From Halocalculus aciditolerans (GTDB taxonomy: Archaea; Halobacteriota; Halobacteria; Halobacteriales; Halobacteriaceae), in assembly GCF_014647475.1 (NCBI RefSeq), contig NZ_BMPG01000004.1, positions 124,001 to 188,000 of the forward strand: a DNA stretch of 64,000 bases. The letters run 5' to 3'. The notes under the pieces are model-generated. The model did not search any database. It was not told the origin of the DNA and saw only the letters and a list, made by a program, of their open reading frames with translations. This document shows positions 26,838-35,395 of the stretch, in pieces. The stretch's first letter is position 1. The number at the start of each line of letters is the position of its first letter. The translations under genes and the position numbers were made by a program.

Positions 26838-26854
26838 CGGTTCGGCAGACGAGA
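26838..26854 (+). repeat. CCGGTTCGGCAGACG 3' element, single copy
   Basis: A 17-bp match to the unit that forms tandem arrays at 54787, 57502 and 63445 begins 15 nt after the HAD-gene stop codon and in the same orientation as the gene. Only one unit is clear here. Confidence 0.5.
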
Positions 26855-26910
26855 GAGTCGACGGCCGTGCGGCCACCAGTATTTTTCTCGCTGCGTTTCA
26901 GGCCACGTGT

Positions 26911-27234
26911 ATGGTCGACGTGAGAATGCGACTGTTGAAGCAGGATAGTGGCCCCGTGAGCGTCGAAGTCGACGACGAGTGGGAGCACGAGCTCGACTTG
27001 GCGGGCGTCGACGAGGAGCCGGGCGGGCTGCACGGGCGGGCGCGCGACCGCGCGGCCGACGACGTCCTCTACCGGTTCGTCACGCCGGACGGCGAGGAGA
27101 CGCCGGTCTACCTCGAACGCCGGCACGCGCGGGACGCCGCGGAGACGAAGCCCGGCGAGGTGAAGCCGGAGGCCGGCGACTGGGAGCGGCTCGGCGAAGT
27201 CACCGACGTCGCCGTCGAGACGAACATCGGCTGA
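26911..27234 (+). CDS. Uncharacterised 107-residue protein
   Basis: Acidic soluble protein starting MVDVRMRLLKQDSGPVSVEV with a beta-rich N-terminal half and DDVLYRFVTPDGEETPVYLERR near residues 50-71. No cysteine pair, membrane segment or known motif is seen. GC and codon use match the neighbours. A TATA-like TATTTTTC about 29 nt upstream supports the ATG. I do not recognise the family. Confidence 0.7.
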   Translation: MVDVRMRLLKQDSGPVSVEVDDEWEHELDLAGVDEEPGGLHGRARDRAADDVLYRFVTPDGEETPVYLERRHARDAAETKPGEVKPEAGDWERLGEVTDVAVETNIG

Positions 27235-27390
27235 CCCGACGTCCGGCCGTCGCCTCGGTTCCGGTGCGCGTCCGACGGCGGTTCGGTTTCTCCGCCGGGG
27301 GACGCCGGCAGTTCTTGGAGTCGCCCCGGCGTTCCCGCGGCGTTCTCCGGTCGCACAACGCTTATTCGCCAGCCACCACTCTCGGCGAGT

Positions 27391-28059
27391 ATGCGAATCG
27401 CGTTACTCGGCGGCACCGGCGACATCGGCGAAGGCCTCGCGCTCCGCTGGGCCTACGACACGAATCACGAGGTCGTCGTCGGCTCCCGCGACCCGGACAA
27501 AGCCCGCGCGAAAGCCGAGGAGTACGAGACCGAACTCGACTCCCGCGGCGTCGACTGCAAGATCACGGGCTTCGAGAACGAGATGGCGGCCGACCGCGCC
27601 GACGTCGTCGTCTTCGCCGTCCCGCCCTACCACATCCGCGGCGTCATCGAGGACGTCGCCGGCGTGCTCGACGACGACACCATCGTCGTCACGCCCGCCG
27701 TCGGCATGAACCGCGACGACGACGGCATGCATTACTCCCCGCCGAACGTGGGGAGCGTCACCGCGCTCGTCCGCGACACCGTCCCCGACGCCGTCCCCGT
27801 CGTCGGCGCGTTCCACAACCTCGCCGCCGACCGCCTCGCCAACCTCGACGTCGAGCTCGCCCTCGACACCCTCGTCGTCGGCGACGACCTCGACGCCAAG
27901 GACATCGTCGTCCGCCTCGCCACCGACATCGACGGCCTCACTGTCCACGACGCCGGCGGCATCGCCAACGCCCCCGAAGTCGAATCCCTCACTCCGCTCC
28001 TCATCAACCTCGCGATGAACAACGACGGCCTCCACGACGTCGGCATCACCTTCCACTGA
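27391..28059 (+). CDS. npdG: NADPH-dependent F420 reductase (F420H2:NADP oxidoreductase)
   Basis: 222 residues. The N terminus MRIALLGGTGDIGEGLALRWA is the NADP-binding motif, followed by VVGSRDPDKARAKAEEY, VVFAVPPYH and VVGAFHNLAADRLANL, all typical of Fno/NpdG. It transfers hydride between NADPH and F420, linking the F420 pool to the cell's NADP pool. With cofE and mer 15 kb away it shows active F420 metabolism. The last 14 bp overlap the convergent thiDN remnant. Confidence 0.95.
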   Translation: MRIALLGGTGDIGEGLALRWAYDTNHEVVVGSRDPDKARAKAEEYETELDSRGVDCKITGFENEMAADRADVVVFAVPPYHIRGVIEDVAGVLDDDTIVVTPAVGMNRDDDGMHYSPPNVGSVTALVRDTVPDAVPVVGAFHNLAADRLANLDVELALDTLVVGDDLDAKDIVVRLATDIDGLTVHDAGGIANAPEVESLTPLLINLAMNNDGLHDVGITFH

Positions 28060-28261
28060 CGGCGTCGGCGACGGCGGGGGTTTTCTCCACGATATCGACG
28101 CCGGACGCGCCGAGCACGCGACACATCGGCTCCTCGCCGACCGCGCCGGCGTCGACGACAGCGTGGCGCGCGGTCACGGCGAACGCCTTCGAGTCCGCGG
28201 CGACGCCCGCGCCGCCGCCGGTGTCGGTCCCGGCGACCGTCAGCGCCACCGGTCGCGCCAT
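28046..28261 (-). pseudogene. thiDN remnant with large in-frame internal deletion
   Basis: A 71-codon frame. The first about 27 residues ([24 protein letters not shown]) are the substrate/ATP-binding start of HMP(-P) kinase ThiD. Without a break it continues as HAVVDAGAVGEEPMCRVLG plus a short tail, which resembles the extreme C terminus of the ThiN thiamine-phosphate synthase domain. A full ThiDN is about 440 residues, so roughly 370 codons seem lost in frame. The piece cannot be a kinase or synthase. It follows thi4 with a TGATG stop/start overlap, the position expected for a thi4-thiDN operon. Confidence 0.7.
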
Positions 28262-29190
28262 CAGTCGTCCGCGGGCGCGGGGTTCGTCCCGGGGAGCGAG
28301 ACGGTCGGGGCGTCGACGCCGAGCTCGTCGAGGGCGGCCTGCGCGGCGGCCTTCCCGGAGACGAGCATCGCGCCGAACGTCGGTCCCATCCGGGTGAGGC
28401 CGTGCGTCGTTGCGGTCGCGAGGCCGGCGGCGACGAGGCCGTCGTGGACGCGGCCCGTGTGTTCGACGACGCGGTCCTCGGAGTCCGCGACCCACATGGA
28501 GTCGTGACCGGGAGAGTCGTGGCCGGGCGCGCCGTACTCGCCGTCCGCCGTCTGGTCCATGCCGGTGTTGTGCTCGCTCGCGTGCTCGATTCCGGGCGCG
28601 TCGAGGACGCCGCGCTCCTGGAGTTTCGAGACGACGACGGCCTCGTGGCCGGTGGCGTCGATGACGAGGTCGCTCTCCGCGGCAATCGGGTCGACGCACG
28701 TGAGCTCTCGCGGGAGCGCGTGCACCGGCGTCCAGTTCATCACGACGCCGGCGACGCGGTGGCCGTCGCGGACGACGACGTCCGTGAACTCCGTCATGTT
28801 CTGGATCTTCACGCCGGCGTCACACGCCGCTCGGATGAGCGCAGAGCAGGCGTGGGGGCCGTCGGCGACGTGGAGTCCGGGCGTCTCCTCGGCCTCTTCG
28901 TAGGGGACGTCGAGGTCGTCGAGGATCTCCTCGGCGGGTTCGCGAACGGTGAGTTTGTTCATGAGGAAGCCGCCGAGCCAGAATCCGCCGCCGAGGTAGT
29001 TGTTCTTCTCGACGATCATCGTGTCGACGCCGCGGTCGGCGAGTTCCTTCGCCGCCGTCAGCCCGGAGGGACCGCCGCCGACGACGATGACGTCCGTGTC
29101 GGTGAAGTCGAGGAACTCGTCGCTCCACGATTCCGTGATCGCGTTCGTGACCTGTGCTTCGTCCGCCTGAGTGAAGCCGTCGAACCGCAT
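28261..29190 (-). CDS. thi4: Thiamine thiazole synthase
   Basis: 309 residues. The FAD/NAD-binding motif [17 protein letters not shown] is at residues 34-50, and the Thi4 blocks [31 protein letters not shown] and [16 protein letters not shown] are all present. The cysteine at residue 165 in RELTCVDP matches the position of the sulfur-donor cysteine known from Haloferax volcanii Thi4 and yeast, so the suicide-type reaction is likely. It makes the thiazole of thiamine. The promoter TTTAAC lies 25-30 nt upstream. Confidence 0.95.
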   Translation of the reverse strand: MRFDGFTQADEAQVTNAITESWSDEFLDFTDTDVIVVGGGPSGLTAAKELADRGVDTMIVEKNNYLGGGFWLGGFLMNKLTVREPAEEILDDLDVPYEEAEETPGLHVADGPHACSALIRAACDAGVKIQNMTEFTDVVVRDGHRVAGVVMNWTPVHALPRELTCVDPIAAESDLVIDATGHEAVVVSKLQERGVLDAPGIEHASEHNTGMDQTADGEYGAPGHDSPGHDSMWVADSEDRVVEHTGRVHDGLVAAGLATATTHGLTRMGPTFGAMLVSGKAAAQAALDELGVDAPTVSLPGTNPAPADD

Positions 29191-29214
29191 ACCAGCTAGT
29201 GTTACAACCCAGTA

Positions 29215-29220
29215 GTTAAA
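29215..29220 (-). promoter_or_regulatory. TATA box of thi4
   Basis: TTTAAC on the minus strand lies 25-30 nt before the thi4 ATG, giving a leaderless message. There is no room for a TPP riboswitch between it and the start. Confidence 0.6.
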
Positions 29221-29343
29221 TCTTGGCGTCGCGAGAGCGCACCCGCTGCTCGTCGAGTGATTGCGACCGAGAAGCCACGGAGAACCGAGAGCGGGAGCTA
29301 CGCGGGCGGGATTACGGGAGAACGACAGTCGAGCAGTCGGTTT

Positions 29344-29613
29344 CTAGGCTCCGGCCTGTTTCAGCGCGTCTTCGAGTTTCTCGCGCTGGGTGACGCCGAC
29401 GAAGCGTTCGACGACGCCGTCGTCGTTCTCGACGACGATAGTGGGGATGGAGCGGACCTGGTACTCGTTGGCGACGTCCTGCTCTTCGTCGACGTCGATT
29501 TTCTCGAAGGAGACGGAGCCCTCGTAGTCCTCTTCGAGCTCTTCGAGAATCGGGTCTTGCGTCTTGCAGGGACCACACCAGTCGGCGTAGAAGTCCTTCA
29601 GGGTGACCGTCAT
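29344..29613 (-). CDS. trxA: Thioredoxin
   Basis: 89 residues, a compact thioredoxin. The redox site WCGPCK is at residues 12-17, the cis-proline segment is RSIPTIVV near 55-62, and the C-terminal helix is [11 protein letters not shown]. It reduces protein disulfides in the cytoplasm. The ATG at 29613 is chosen over an extension that would reach into the Sec61-beta gene. It is slightly shorter than typical at the N terminus but contains all core strands. Confidence 0.93.
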   Translation of the reverse strand: MTVTLKDFYADWCGPCKTQDPILEELEEDYEGSVSFEKIDVDEEQDVANEYQVRSIPTIVVENDDGVVERFVGVTQREKLEDALKQAGA

Positions 29614-29721
29614 GGTTCTACTTCCTCTAGGCTTCGCTGGTGGGATAAGGGTTTCCGACGGGACGCTGCTTGCCGGGGTCGGGTCGAAAGGTTTACGCGG
29701 CGCGAGCGGGCAGTAGACGGT

Positions 29722-29883
29722 ATGAGCAAGGGCCAGAACTCCGGCGGGCTGATGTCGAGCGCCGGCCTCGTCCGTTACTTCGACTCCGAGGACCCGAACG
29801 CGCTGCGTATCGACCCGCGAACCATCGTCGCGTTCGGCGCGTTCTTCGGGCTGCTCGTCCTCCTCCTCACCGCCCTCGCTTGA
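29722..29883 (+). CDS. Preprotein translocase Sec61-beta subunit
   Basis: 53 residues. The sequence [24 protein letters not shown] is the conserved cytoplasmic start of archaeal Sec61-beta, followed by the single C-terminal membrane span [19 protein letters not shown]. It is the small, non-essential part of the SecYE-beta channel. A TATA-like TTTACG lies about 30 nt upstream. It is divergent from thioredoxin and followed by a hairpin. Confidence 0.93.
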   Translation: MSKGQNSGGLMSSAGLVRYFDSEDPNALRIDPRTIVAFGAFFGLLVLLLTALA

Positions 29884-29892
29884 CATCCCCCT

Positions 29893-29906
29893 CGCCCTTC
29901 AGGGCG
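29893..29906 (+). terminator. Hairpin after Sec61-beta gene
   Basis: CGCCCT/AGGGCG with a 2-nt loop, flanked by further C/G runs, begins 9 nt after the stop and is followed by a T-rich stretch (CTTTCCCCTTTATT). It could terminate the short transcript. The same hairpin word is also common at the ends of IS200/IS605-type elements, but no transposase remains here. Confidence 0.4.
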
Positions 29907-30054
29907 GGGCTTTCCCCTTTATTCTCCGTGATTCTCTGGTGACGCGAGCGGCGTCCGCTTACGGCGACCAGCGGCGGAATCGTCGCTCGCGGGGCGTGGC
30001 CACGGGACGGACTATCTCGGAAGTGTTATCCGTGGGTGGGCACTTCGATGTGGT

Positions 30055-30249
30055 ATGGCAAAAGGTAAAGTTGATTTCTTCAACGACACCGGCGGCTACG
30101 GTTTCATCGAAACGGACGACGCGGACGAGGACGTCTTCTTCCACATGGAAGACATCGGCGGCCCGGACCTCGAGGAAGGGCAGGAAGTCGAGTTCGAGAT
30201 CGAGGACGCCCCCAAGGGCCCTCGCGCGAAGAACCTCGAGCGCCTGTAA
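30055..30249 (+). CDS. cspA: Cold-shock domain protein
   Basis: 64 residues: one cold-shock (OB-fold) domain. RNP1-like GGYGFIET and RNP2-like VFFHMED motifs are at residues 13-20 and 27-33. It binds single-stranded nucleic acid and should act as an RNA chaperone. A TATA-like TTATCC lies about 27 nt before the ATG. Monocistronic. Confidence 0.95.
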   Translation: MAKGKVDFFNDTGGYGFIETDDADEDVFFHMEDIGGPDLEEGQEVEFEIEDAPKGPRAKNLERL

Positions 30250-30547
30250 GCGCGTTTTAAACTAATTACCTTCTTTCGACGCCACACCGAACAGCGACGC
30301 GTCCGCCCGTAGAAGGGGACGGGCGAGTCGTCGACGAGCGACGGCGTCGTCGCTCGCAGCGTGATACGATGCGAGCACGGTGAACGACAGGGAGCGGCGA
30401 CAGCCACCGCGGAGCGCGAGCGTCTCAGTGGCGCTCGCGCTCCCCGGTAGAATCCACACAGAACGTGTCGCGTCCGTCAGGGCGCGACCCTGGCGGACGT
30501 GAAGAGGGCGAGGCGAAGCGCTCGGAGGCGCGTTCGCCGAGGGTTTT
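30250..30547. other. 298-bp convergent spacer with two strong hairpins
   Basis: No gene is seen. GGAGCGCGAGCG at 30411-30422 pairs perfectly with 30432-30443 (12 bp, loop 9). CGTCCGTCAGGG at 30471-30482 pairs with 30488-30499 (12 bp, one G-U or mismatch, loop 5). Both lie between the convergent cspA and RLI stops and could serve either transcript or belong to a small RNA. Confidence 0.5.
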
Positions 30548-32416
30548 CTACTGCGTGTAGTAGTATTCGCCGTCGCGTTTCTGCTGTTTGTCCTTCTGGC
30601 TGCCGGGTTTGTTGATGCGGGGGCGGCCGAGGTTCTCGTCGCGGCGGAAGGTGACGTCGAGGTTGGCGAGGAACTCGTTCATGCCGGCGCGCATCTCTTT
30701 CGGGTCCGTCGCGTGGCCGTGGTGGGCGGGTTCGCCGTCGAAGACCATGAGGCGGTCGGCGAGGAGGTCGATGGTGTAGATGTCGTGGTCGATGACCATG
30801 ACGGTGGCCTCGTGGTTCTCGGCGTAGCGGCGGACGGCGCGCGTCGCGAGGACGCGCTGTTCGACGTCGAGGTGGGCCGAGGGTTCGTCGAGGAGGTAGA
30901 GGTCGGCGTCCTTCGAGAGCGTCGCGGCGATGGCGACGCGCTGGCGCTCCCCGCCGGAGAGCTCGGTGAGGTTCTGCTCCATGATGCGCTCCAGCTGGAG
31001 GGGCTGGGCGATTTCGGTGTTCCAGTAGGAGGAGCCGAAGTCCTCGGTGATGGAGGAGAGGAAGGCGTCGACGCGGATTGGCTGGTCGGCCTCGACGTAC
31101 TGGGGTTTGTAGGCGATGTCGAGGTCGAGGTCGAAGTCGCCGGCCTCGGATTGGACGTCGAGGTCCGCTTCCCCGTCCGTTCCGTCGGGTTCGAGTTCAC
31201 CCGTGAGGAGTTTCGCGAAGGTGGATTTCCCGATGCCGTTCGGACCGACGATGCCGAGCACCTCGTTGCGGTTGATTTCGCCGGCGTCGACCTCGAGGGC
31301 GAACTCGCCCTCGCCGTAGGACTTCGTCATCGCGGGGTACTCCACGAGGGTCTCGGACTCCGTGCTGGGTCGGGGCGCGTGCGCTTCGAACTCGATGGCT
31401 TCCGGGCGGATCCGCATGTTCTCGGCGTCGAGATACCCCCGGAGGTATTCGTTGATGCCGTTCTTCACGGACTTCGGCGAGGTGACGACACCGTACGCGG
31501 AGGGTTCACCGTAGGCGACGTGGAGGCTGTCGGCGACGAGGTCGAGGATGGCGAGGTCGTGTTCGACGACGAGCATCGCGCGGTCTTCCTCCTCGGCGAG
31601 TTCGTGGATGAGGCGCGCGGCGGTGACGCGCTGCCCGATGTCGAGGTAGGGCGTGATCTCGTCGAGGAAGTAGAAGTCGGCGTCCCGAGCGAGGGTGGCG
31701 GCGAGGGCGACGCGCTGGAGTTCGCCGCCGGAGAGGTTCTCGATGGACTGCTCCATGACGGGGCGGAGCGAGAGGCGTTCGACGAGCTCGTCGAGCGCGT
31801 CGCGTTCGTCCGTCGCTTCGAGGAGCTGGCGGGTGTTCCCGTCGAAGGATTCGGGAATCTGGTCGACGTACTGCGGTTTCCGCGCGACGTCGATGTCGCC
31901 GTCGCGCACGCCTTCGAGGTAGTTCTGGAGCTCCGTACCGCGGAACTGGTCGATGACTTCCTCCCAGGACGGCTCGTCGCCGTGGCGGCCGAGGTTCGGC
32001 GTGATTTCGCCCGCGAGAATCTTCACGGCCGTACTTTTCCCGATGCCGTTCGGGCCGAGGAGGCCCGTGACCTTCCCGGATTCCGGGATGGGGAGGCCGT
32101 AGAGGGAGAAGGCGTTCTCGCCGTAGCGGTGGGTCGGCGACTCGTCCAGCTCCTCCGGGAGGTTGATGATCTCGATGGCGTCGAACGGGCATTTCTCGAC
32201 GCAGATCCCGCAGGTCTCGCCGAGACAGATCTCCTCGGAGATCTGGACCTGGTCGGGGCCGCCCTCGAAGGGCTCGTCCTCGTCGTAGATCTCGCCGCGC
32301 GTCTGGATGCACTCCTTTCCCGTTCTGTTCGGCGGGCAGTAGTTCGCGCACTCGTAGTTACAGCGGTCGGGCGAACACCTGTCGAGGTCGACGACCGCGA
32401 TGCTGTCCCCGGCCAT
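30548..32416 (-). CDS. Ribosome-recycling ATPase RLI (ABCE1)
   Basis: 622 residues. The N-terminal iron-sulfur domain has CSPDRCNYECANYC and CLGETCGICVEKCPFDAI, eight cysteines for two 4Fe-4S clusters. Two ABC domains follow, each with Walker A GPNGIGKST (near residues 124 and 399) and signatures LSGGELQRVA and LSGGERQRVA. It splits 70S ribosomes after termination. The end KRDGEYYYTQ is typical. It lies 2 bp after the EMC6-like gene, so the two are co-transcribed. Confidence 0.97.
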   Translation of the reverse strand: MAGDSIAVVDLDRCSPDRCNYECANYCPPNRTGKECIQTRGEIYDEDEPFEGGPDQVQISEEICLGETCGICVEKCPFDAIEIINLPEELDESPTHRYGENAFSLYGLPIPESGKVTGLLGPNGIGKSTAVKILAGEITPNLGRHGDEPSWEEVIDQFRGTELQNYLEGVRDGDIDVARKPQYVDQIPESFDGNTRQLLEATDERDALDELVERLSLRPVMEQSIENLSGGELQRVALAATLARDADFYFLDEITPYLDIGQRVTAARLIHELAEEEDRAMLVVEHDLAILDLVADSLHVAYGEPSAYGVVTSPKSVKNGINEYLRGYLDAENMRIRPEAIEFEAHAPRPSTESETLVEYPAMTKSYGEGEFALEVDAGEINRNEVLGIVGPNGIGKSTFAKLLTGELEPDGTDGEADLDVQSEAGDFDLDLDIAYKPQYVEADQPIRVDAFLSSITEDFGSSYWNTEIAQPLQLERIMEQNLTELSGGERQRVAIAATLSKDADLYLLDEPSAHLDVEQRVLATRAVRRYAENHEATVMVIDHDIYTIDLLADRLMVFDGEPAHHGHATDPKEMRAGMNEFLANLDVTFRRDENLGRPRINKPGSQKDKQQKRDGEYYYTQ

Positions 32417-32418
32417 CG

Positions 32419-32718
32419 TTAGAGGGAGACGTTACTCGTCAGGAGGATGCCCCACGTCACGAACCAGAGAGAGAACGTCATGAACGCGGTGTAGAGGTGG
32501 TCTTTCGCCGAGAAGTCGTCGACGTCGACGCCGAGCACGCGAACGACGCCGAGGTTGAGGAGGAACGCGCCGACGACCACCACGGCACCGGTCGTGTCCG
32601 TGGCGCTCGACGCGAGCGCGCTCGTCACCAGCCCCGCAGCCACGCCGGTGAGGCAGGCGACGGTCGTCACCGTCACCCCCCGCCGGTGGGATTGGCGGCG
32701 GTCTGCGGTCTCAGTCAT
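32419..32718 (-). CDS. EMC6-like membrane protein
   Basis: 99 residues. Three hydrophobic spans are visible: VTVTTVACLTGVAAGLVTSALA, TTGAVVVVGAFLLNLGVVRVL and YTAFMTFSLWFVTWGILLTS. The length and DDFSAKDHLYTAFMTFSLWFVTW motif fit the haloarchaeal EMC6-like proteins, distant relatives of the eukaryotic ER membrane complex subunit 6. A role in membrane-protein insertion is plausible. The start ATG (MTETADRR) is used; a longer frame adds Arg-rich sequence. It directly precedes the RLI gene. Confidence 0.75.
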   Translation of the reverse strand: MTETADRRQSHRRGVTVTTVACLTGVAAGLVTSALASSATDTTGAVVVVGAFLLNLGVVRVLGVDVDDFSAKDHLYTAFMTFSLWFVTWGILLTSNVSL

Positions 32719-32841
32719 GCGTAGAGGTCCTCGCCGCGCGCTCAAAAGCAGTTCGCTTCCCCGCCGAGACGCGTCGAGTCGCGCGGGCCGTGCGAGCATC
32801 TCCCGCACCTTTATGCTGATGTAGTGTTTCGATTCGTAACG

Positions 32842-33117
32842 ATGGGAAGCGAGTCAGAGCACGCCCTCGAGGACCTCCCGCCGAGCGCGAAACTCGTCTA
32901 CAAGGTTCTGGAGTACGACGGCCCGAAGACCCAGAAAGGCATCGTCGAGGAGTCCATGCTGTCCGCGCGAACGGTCAGGTACGCCCTCGAACGCCTCGAA
33001 AACCGCGACGTCGTCGACGAGGACATCTACTTCGCCGACGCCCGACAGAGCCTCTACCGCCTCACCGCGGGCGAGGAGGGCGAGGACGTCGAAGCCGAGA
33101 CGGAAACCGCACACTAA
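32842..33117 (+). CDS. MarR-like winged-helix protein
   Basis: 91 residues. ELPPSAKLVYKVL-type start (LEDLPPSAKLVYKVLEYDG), then KTQKGIVEESMLSARTVRYALERLENRDVV, which reads as helix-turn-helix plus recognition helix, and the wing YFADARQSLYRL. A common small haloarchaeal transcription regulator. It is divergent from the EMC6-like gene and overlaps the convergent SAM hydrolase stop by 4 bp. Confidence 0.85.
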   Translation: MGSESEHALEDLPPSAKLVYKVLEYDGPKTQKGIVEESMLSARTVRYALERLENRDVVDEDIYFADARQSLYRLTAGEEGEDVEAETETAH

Positions 33118-33878
33118 TCGAGCTCGACCGAGTCGCCGACGCCGACCGCGAACGCGTCCGCGCCGCGGCCTCTATTCGCTGCTAACTCCGCGTAGCCGTG
33201 GCTCCCGACCGTCACGAGCCGGTCGCCCGCGTCGACGTTCGCGTACGCGGGTTCGACGGGCGCGCGCGTCCCGTTCACCGAGACGGCGTCGCGACCGTCG
33301 AGGAAGCCACCGGGGATGTTCGTGATGGCGTTCCCGAAGTCGTCGACGACGAGGACTTCGCCCCACGCGCGGTCGTCGCCGACGTCGGGTTCCGGGAAGG
33401 CGAGGTCGACGGCGTCGTCGATTCGTGAGATAGCGTCGACCTCGTAGAGGGCCGCCGCGCCTCGTTCGTGGATTTCGGCGGCGGCGGGCGCGAAGACGTC
33501 GCGGCCGTGGAACGTCGTGCTCTCGGTCGCGTCGTCCGCGTAGTGGTACTCGTAGCACTCGACGTCCGCCGCACCGCCGTCGGCGAGCGCGCGGGCCGCG
33601 GGGCGGACGAGGCCGTTGTCGGGCGCGACGAGGACGTGGTCGCCGGCGCGGACGACGAGCGCGCGGCGGTCCGTGCCGACGCCGGGGTCGACGACGGCGA
33701 GGTGGACGGCGGGCGGGAACTGAGGGAGCGTCTCGCGCAGCCAGAACGCGGCGGTGCGGACGTCCTGTCTCGGGAAGTCGTGGGCGACGTCGACGAGTCG
33801 TGCGTCCGTGCGCTGGAGGATGACGCCCTTCATCGCGGCCGGGTAGGGCGTCCCGAAGTCGCTCGCGAGCGTGAGCAT
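33114..33878 (-). CDS. SAM hydrolase (SAM hydroxide adenosyltransferase, DUF62)
   Basis: 254 residues. The N terminus MLTLASDFGTPYPAAMKGV carries the conserved Asp. VHLAVVDPGVGTDRRALVV near residues 58-76 and TTFHGRDVFAPAAA near 140-153 supply the D-R-H set used to activate water. EVLVVDDFGNAITNI near 195-209 starts the C-terminal domain. It splits S-adenosylmethionine to adenosine and methionine; fluorinase relatives have a 21-residue insertion that is absent here. Confidence 0.9.
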   Translation of the reverse strand: MLTLASDFGTPYPAAMKGVILQRTDARLVDVAHDFPRQDVRTAAFWLRETLPQFPPAVHLAVVDPGVGTDRRALVVRAGDHVLVAPDNGLVRPAARALADGGAADVECYEYHYADDATESTTFHGRDVFAPAAAEIHERGAAALYEVDAISRIDDAVDLAFPEPDVGDDRAWGEVLVVDDFGNAITNIPGGFLDGRDAVSVNGTRAPVEPAYANVDAGDRLVTVGSHGYAELAANRGRGADAFAVGVGDSVELD

Positions 33879-33928
33879 AGTCGCGACTCAGGGGCGCGAG
33901 AGGCTTCGGGTTTCGGAAAGCGAGCCGC

Positions 33929-34057
33929 TCAGAAGAGGCCGCCGGAGACGAGCGCGAGGGCGGTGACGACGACGGGGAGGAGGATGGCCGGCCACACGGA
34001 CTGGTTCATGCTGTCGCGTCGGTACTGCATCTCGGCGTTGACCTGCTCGGGTGTCAT
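33929..34057 (-). CDS. 42-residue membrane microprotein
   Basis: Short frame: MTPEQVNAEMQYRRDSMNQS, then one membrane span VWPAILLPVVVTALALVSGG. The amphipathic start plus C-terminal anchor is a common plan for membrane-associated regulatory peptides. A weak TATA-like TACTTACA lies about 28 nt upstream. Codon-position GC looks coding. Function unknown. Confidence 0.5.
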   Translation of the reverse strand: MTPEQVNAEMQYRRDSMNQSVWPAILLPVVVTALALVSGGLF

Positions 34058-34279
34058 TACACACTCGTAGGCCCGCCGGTACTGTAAGTATTGTGAGGTT
34101 CGAGATACCATGGGCGCAGTACACACGCTCCTGCGGCCGTGATACCGCGACTCACGACATTCTCGTCTACATAGAGGATGTGTCTCACGGGGTGGCGTGA
34201 CAGGGCGCATGGGCGTCACTGCAGTTGATGGAGAAATCGCGAAACGACGGGGAAGGGAGGAAGGCGAGTGCGACGGGGC

Positions 34280-35332
34280 TCAGACGAGGACGGCGTCGTC
34301 GGGGCGGAAGCCGAGGGTCGCGGTCGCGCGTTCCTCGGGGGGGGCGTCGGTGGTGACGACGACGTCGCGGTCGTCCCAGGCGGCGTGGACGGTGGTGCGT
34401 GCGCCCTGGAACTCCGCGGTCCCCACAGTGACCTCGAACTGGTTCGCGTCGACGGCGACGTCGAGGTGTTCGGGGCGGACGCAGACGGTGACAGCGTCGC
34501 CGACCGAGGCGTCGCGGTCGGAGCGCACGCGGAAGGCGTGGTCGTCGACGGCGACCGTGACGGTTTGGCCGCCCTCGTCCGGCGCGTCGACGGCGGTGAC
34601 GGTGCCGTCGAAGAGGTTGTTCTCGCCGACGAAGGACGCGACGAATCGCGTCTCGGGCGCGCGATAGACCTCGCGGGGCGTGCCGACCTGTTCGACGCGG
34701 CCGCCGTGCATGACGGCGACGCGGTCCGAGACCGCGAGCGCCTCCGCCTGGTCGTGTGTCACGTAGACGGTCGTCACGCCGAGGTCGCGCTGAATCTCCT
34801 TGACGTTGCGGCGGAGGCGGTCGCGGAGGCGCGCGTCGAGCGCGCTCATCGGCTCGTCGAGCAGGAGGAGGTCCGGGCCGGGCGCGAGGGCGCGGGCGAG
34901 CGCGACGCGTTGCTGTTGACCGCCGGAGAGTTCGCCGGGGTCGCGCTCTTCGAACCCCGCGAGGTCGACGAGGTCGAGGAGGTCGGCGACGCGCTCCGCT
35001 TCCGTCGACCCGTCGGGGGGGTCGTGGAACCGCAGGCCGTAGGCGACGTTCTCCGCGACGGTCATGTGTTCGAAGAGCGCGTACTGCTGGAAGACGAGGC
35101 CGACCCCGCGCTCCTCGACGGGGACGCCGGCGACGTCCGCGCCGTCGAACCGAATCGTGCCCCGCGTCGGGGGTTCGAGGCCCGCGATGGCGCGGAGCGT
35201 CGTCGTCTTCCCACAGCCCGAGGGGCCGACGAGCGAGAAGAACTCGCCGTCTCGGACGCTGAGCGAAACGTCGTCGAGCGCGGTCGCTCCGTCGAACTCT
35301 TTCGAGACCCCGTCGACGTCGACGCTACCCAC
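34280..35332 (-). CDS. Orphan ABC ATPase (PotA/FbpC-like)
   Basis: 350 residues. Walker A GPSGCGKTT at residues 36-44, Q-loop FQQYALF, signature LSGGQQQRVALARAL, Walker B LLLLDEP and H-loop THDQAEA. A C-terminal TOBE domain of about 110 residues has the VRPEHLDVAV motif. This group energises import of ferric iron, polyamines, sulfate or sugars. No permease or binding-protein gene is adjacent, so the substrate is open and its permease must be elsewhere. Confidence 0.88.
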   Translation of the reverse strand: MGSVDVDGVSKEFDGATALDDVSLSVRDGEFFSLVGPSGCGKTTTLRAIAGLEPPTRGTIRFDGADVAGVPVEERGVGLVFQQYALFEHMTVAENVAYGLRFHDPPDGSTEAERVADLLDLVDLAGFEERDPGELSGGQQQRVALARALAPGPDLLLLDEPMSALDARLRDRLRRNVKEIQRDLGVTTVYVTHDQAEALAVSDRVAVMHGGRVEQVGTPREVYRAPETRFVASFVGENNLFDGTVTAVDAPDEGGQTVTVAVDDHAFRVRSDRDASVGDAVTVCVRPEHLDVAVDANQFEVTVGTAEFQGARTTVHAAWDDRDVVVTTDAPPEERATATLGFRPDDAVLV

Positions 35333-35395
35333 GCGAACCCACCGTCATTACCCGGTTGTTCAACGTGGTGGTCAATAGGCGCGTCGGTTACAATC

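Noticed and set aside
29191-29343. Region upstream of thi4 examined for a TPP riboswitch
   Set aside because: The TATA box lies 25-30 nt from the ATG, leaving no leader for a riboswitch, and no THI-box words are seen.
29893-29906. Hairpin considered as an IS200/IS605 end
   Set aside because: No TnpA or TnpB fragment or matching second end is nearby; a terminator for Sec61-beta is simpler.
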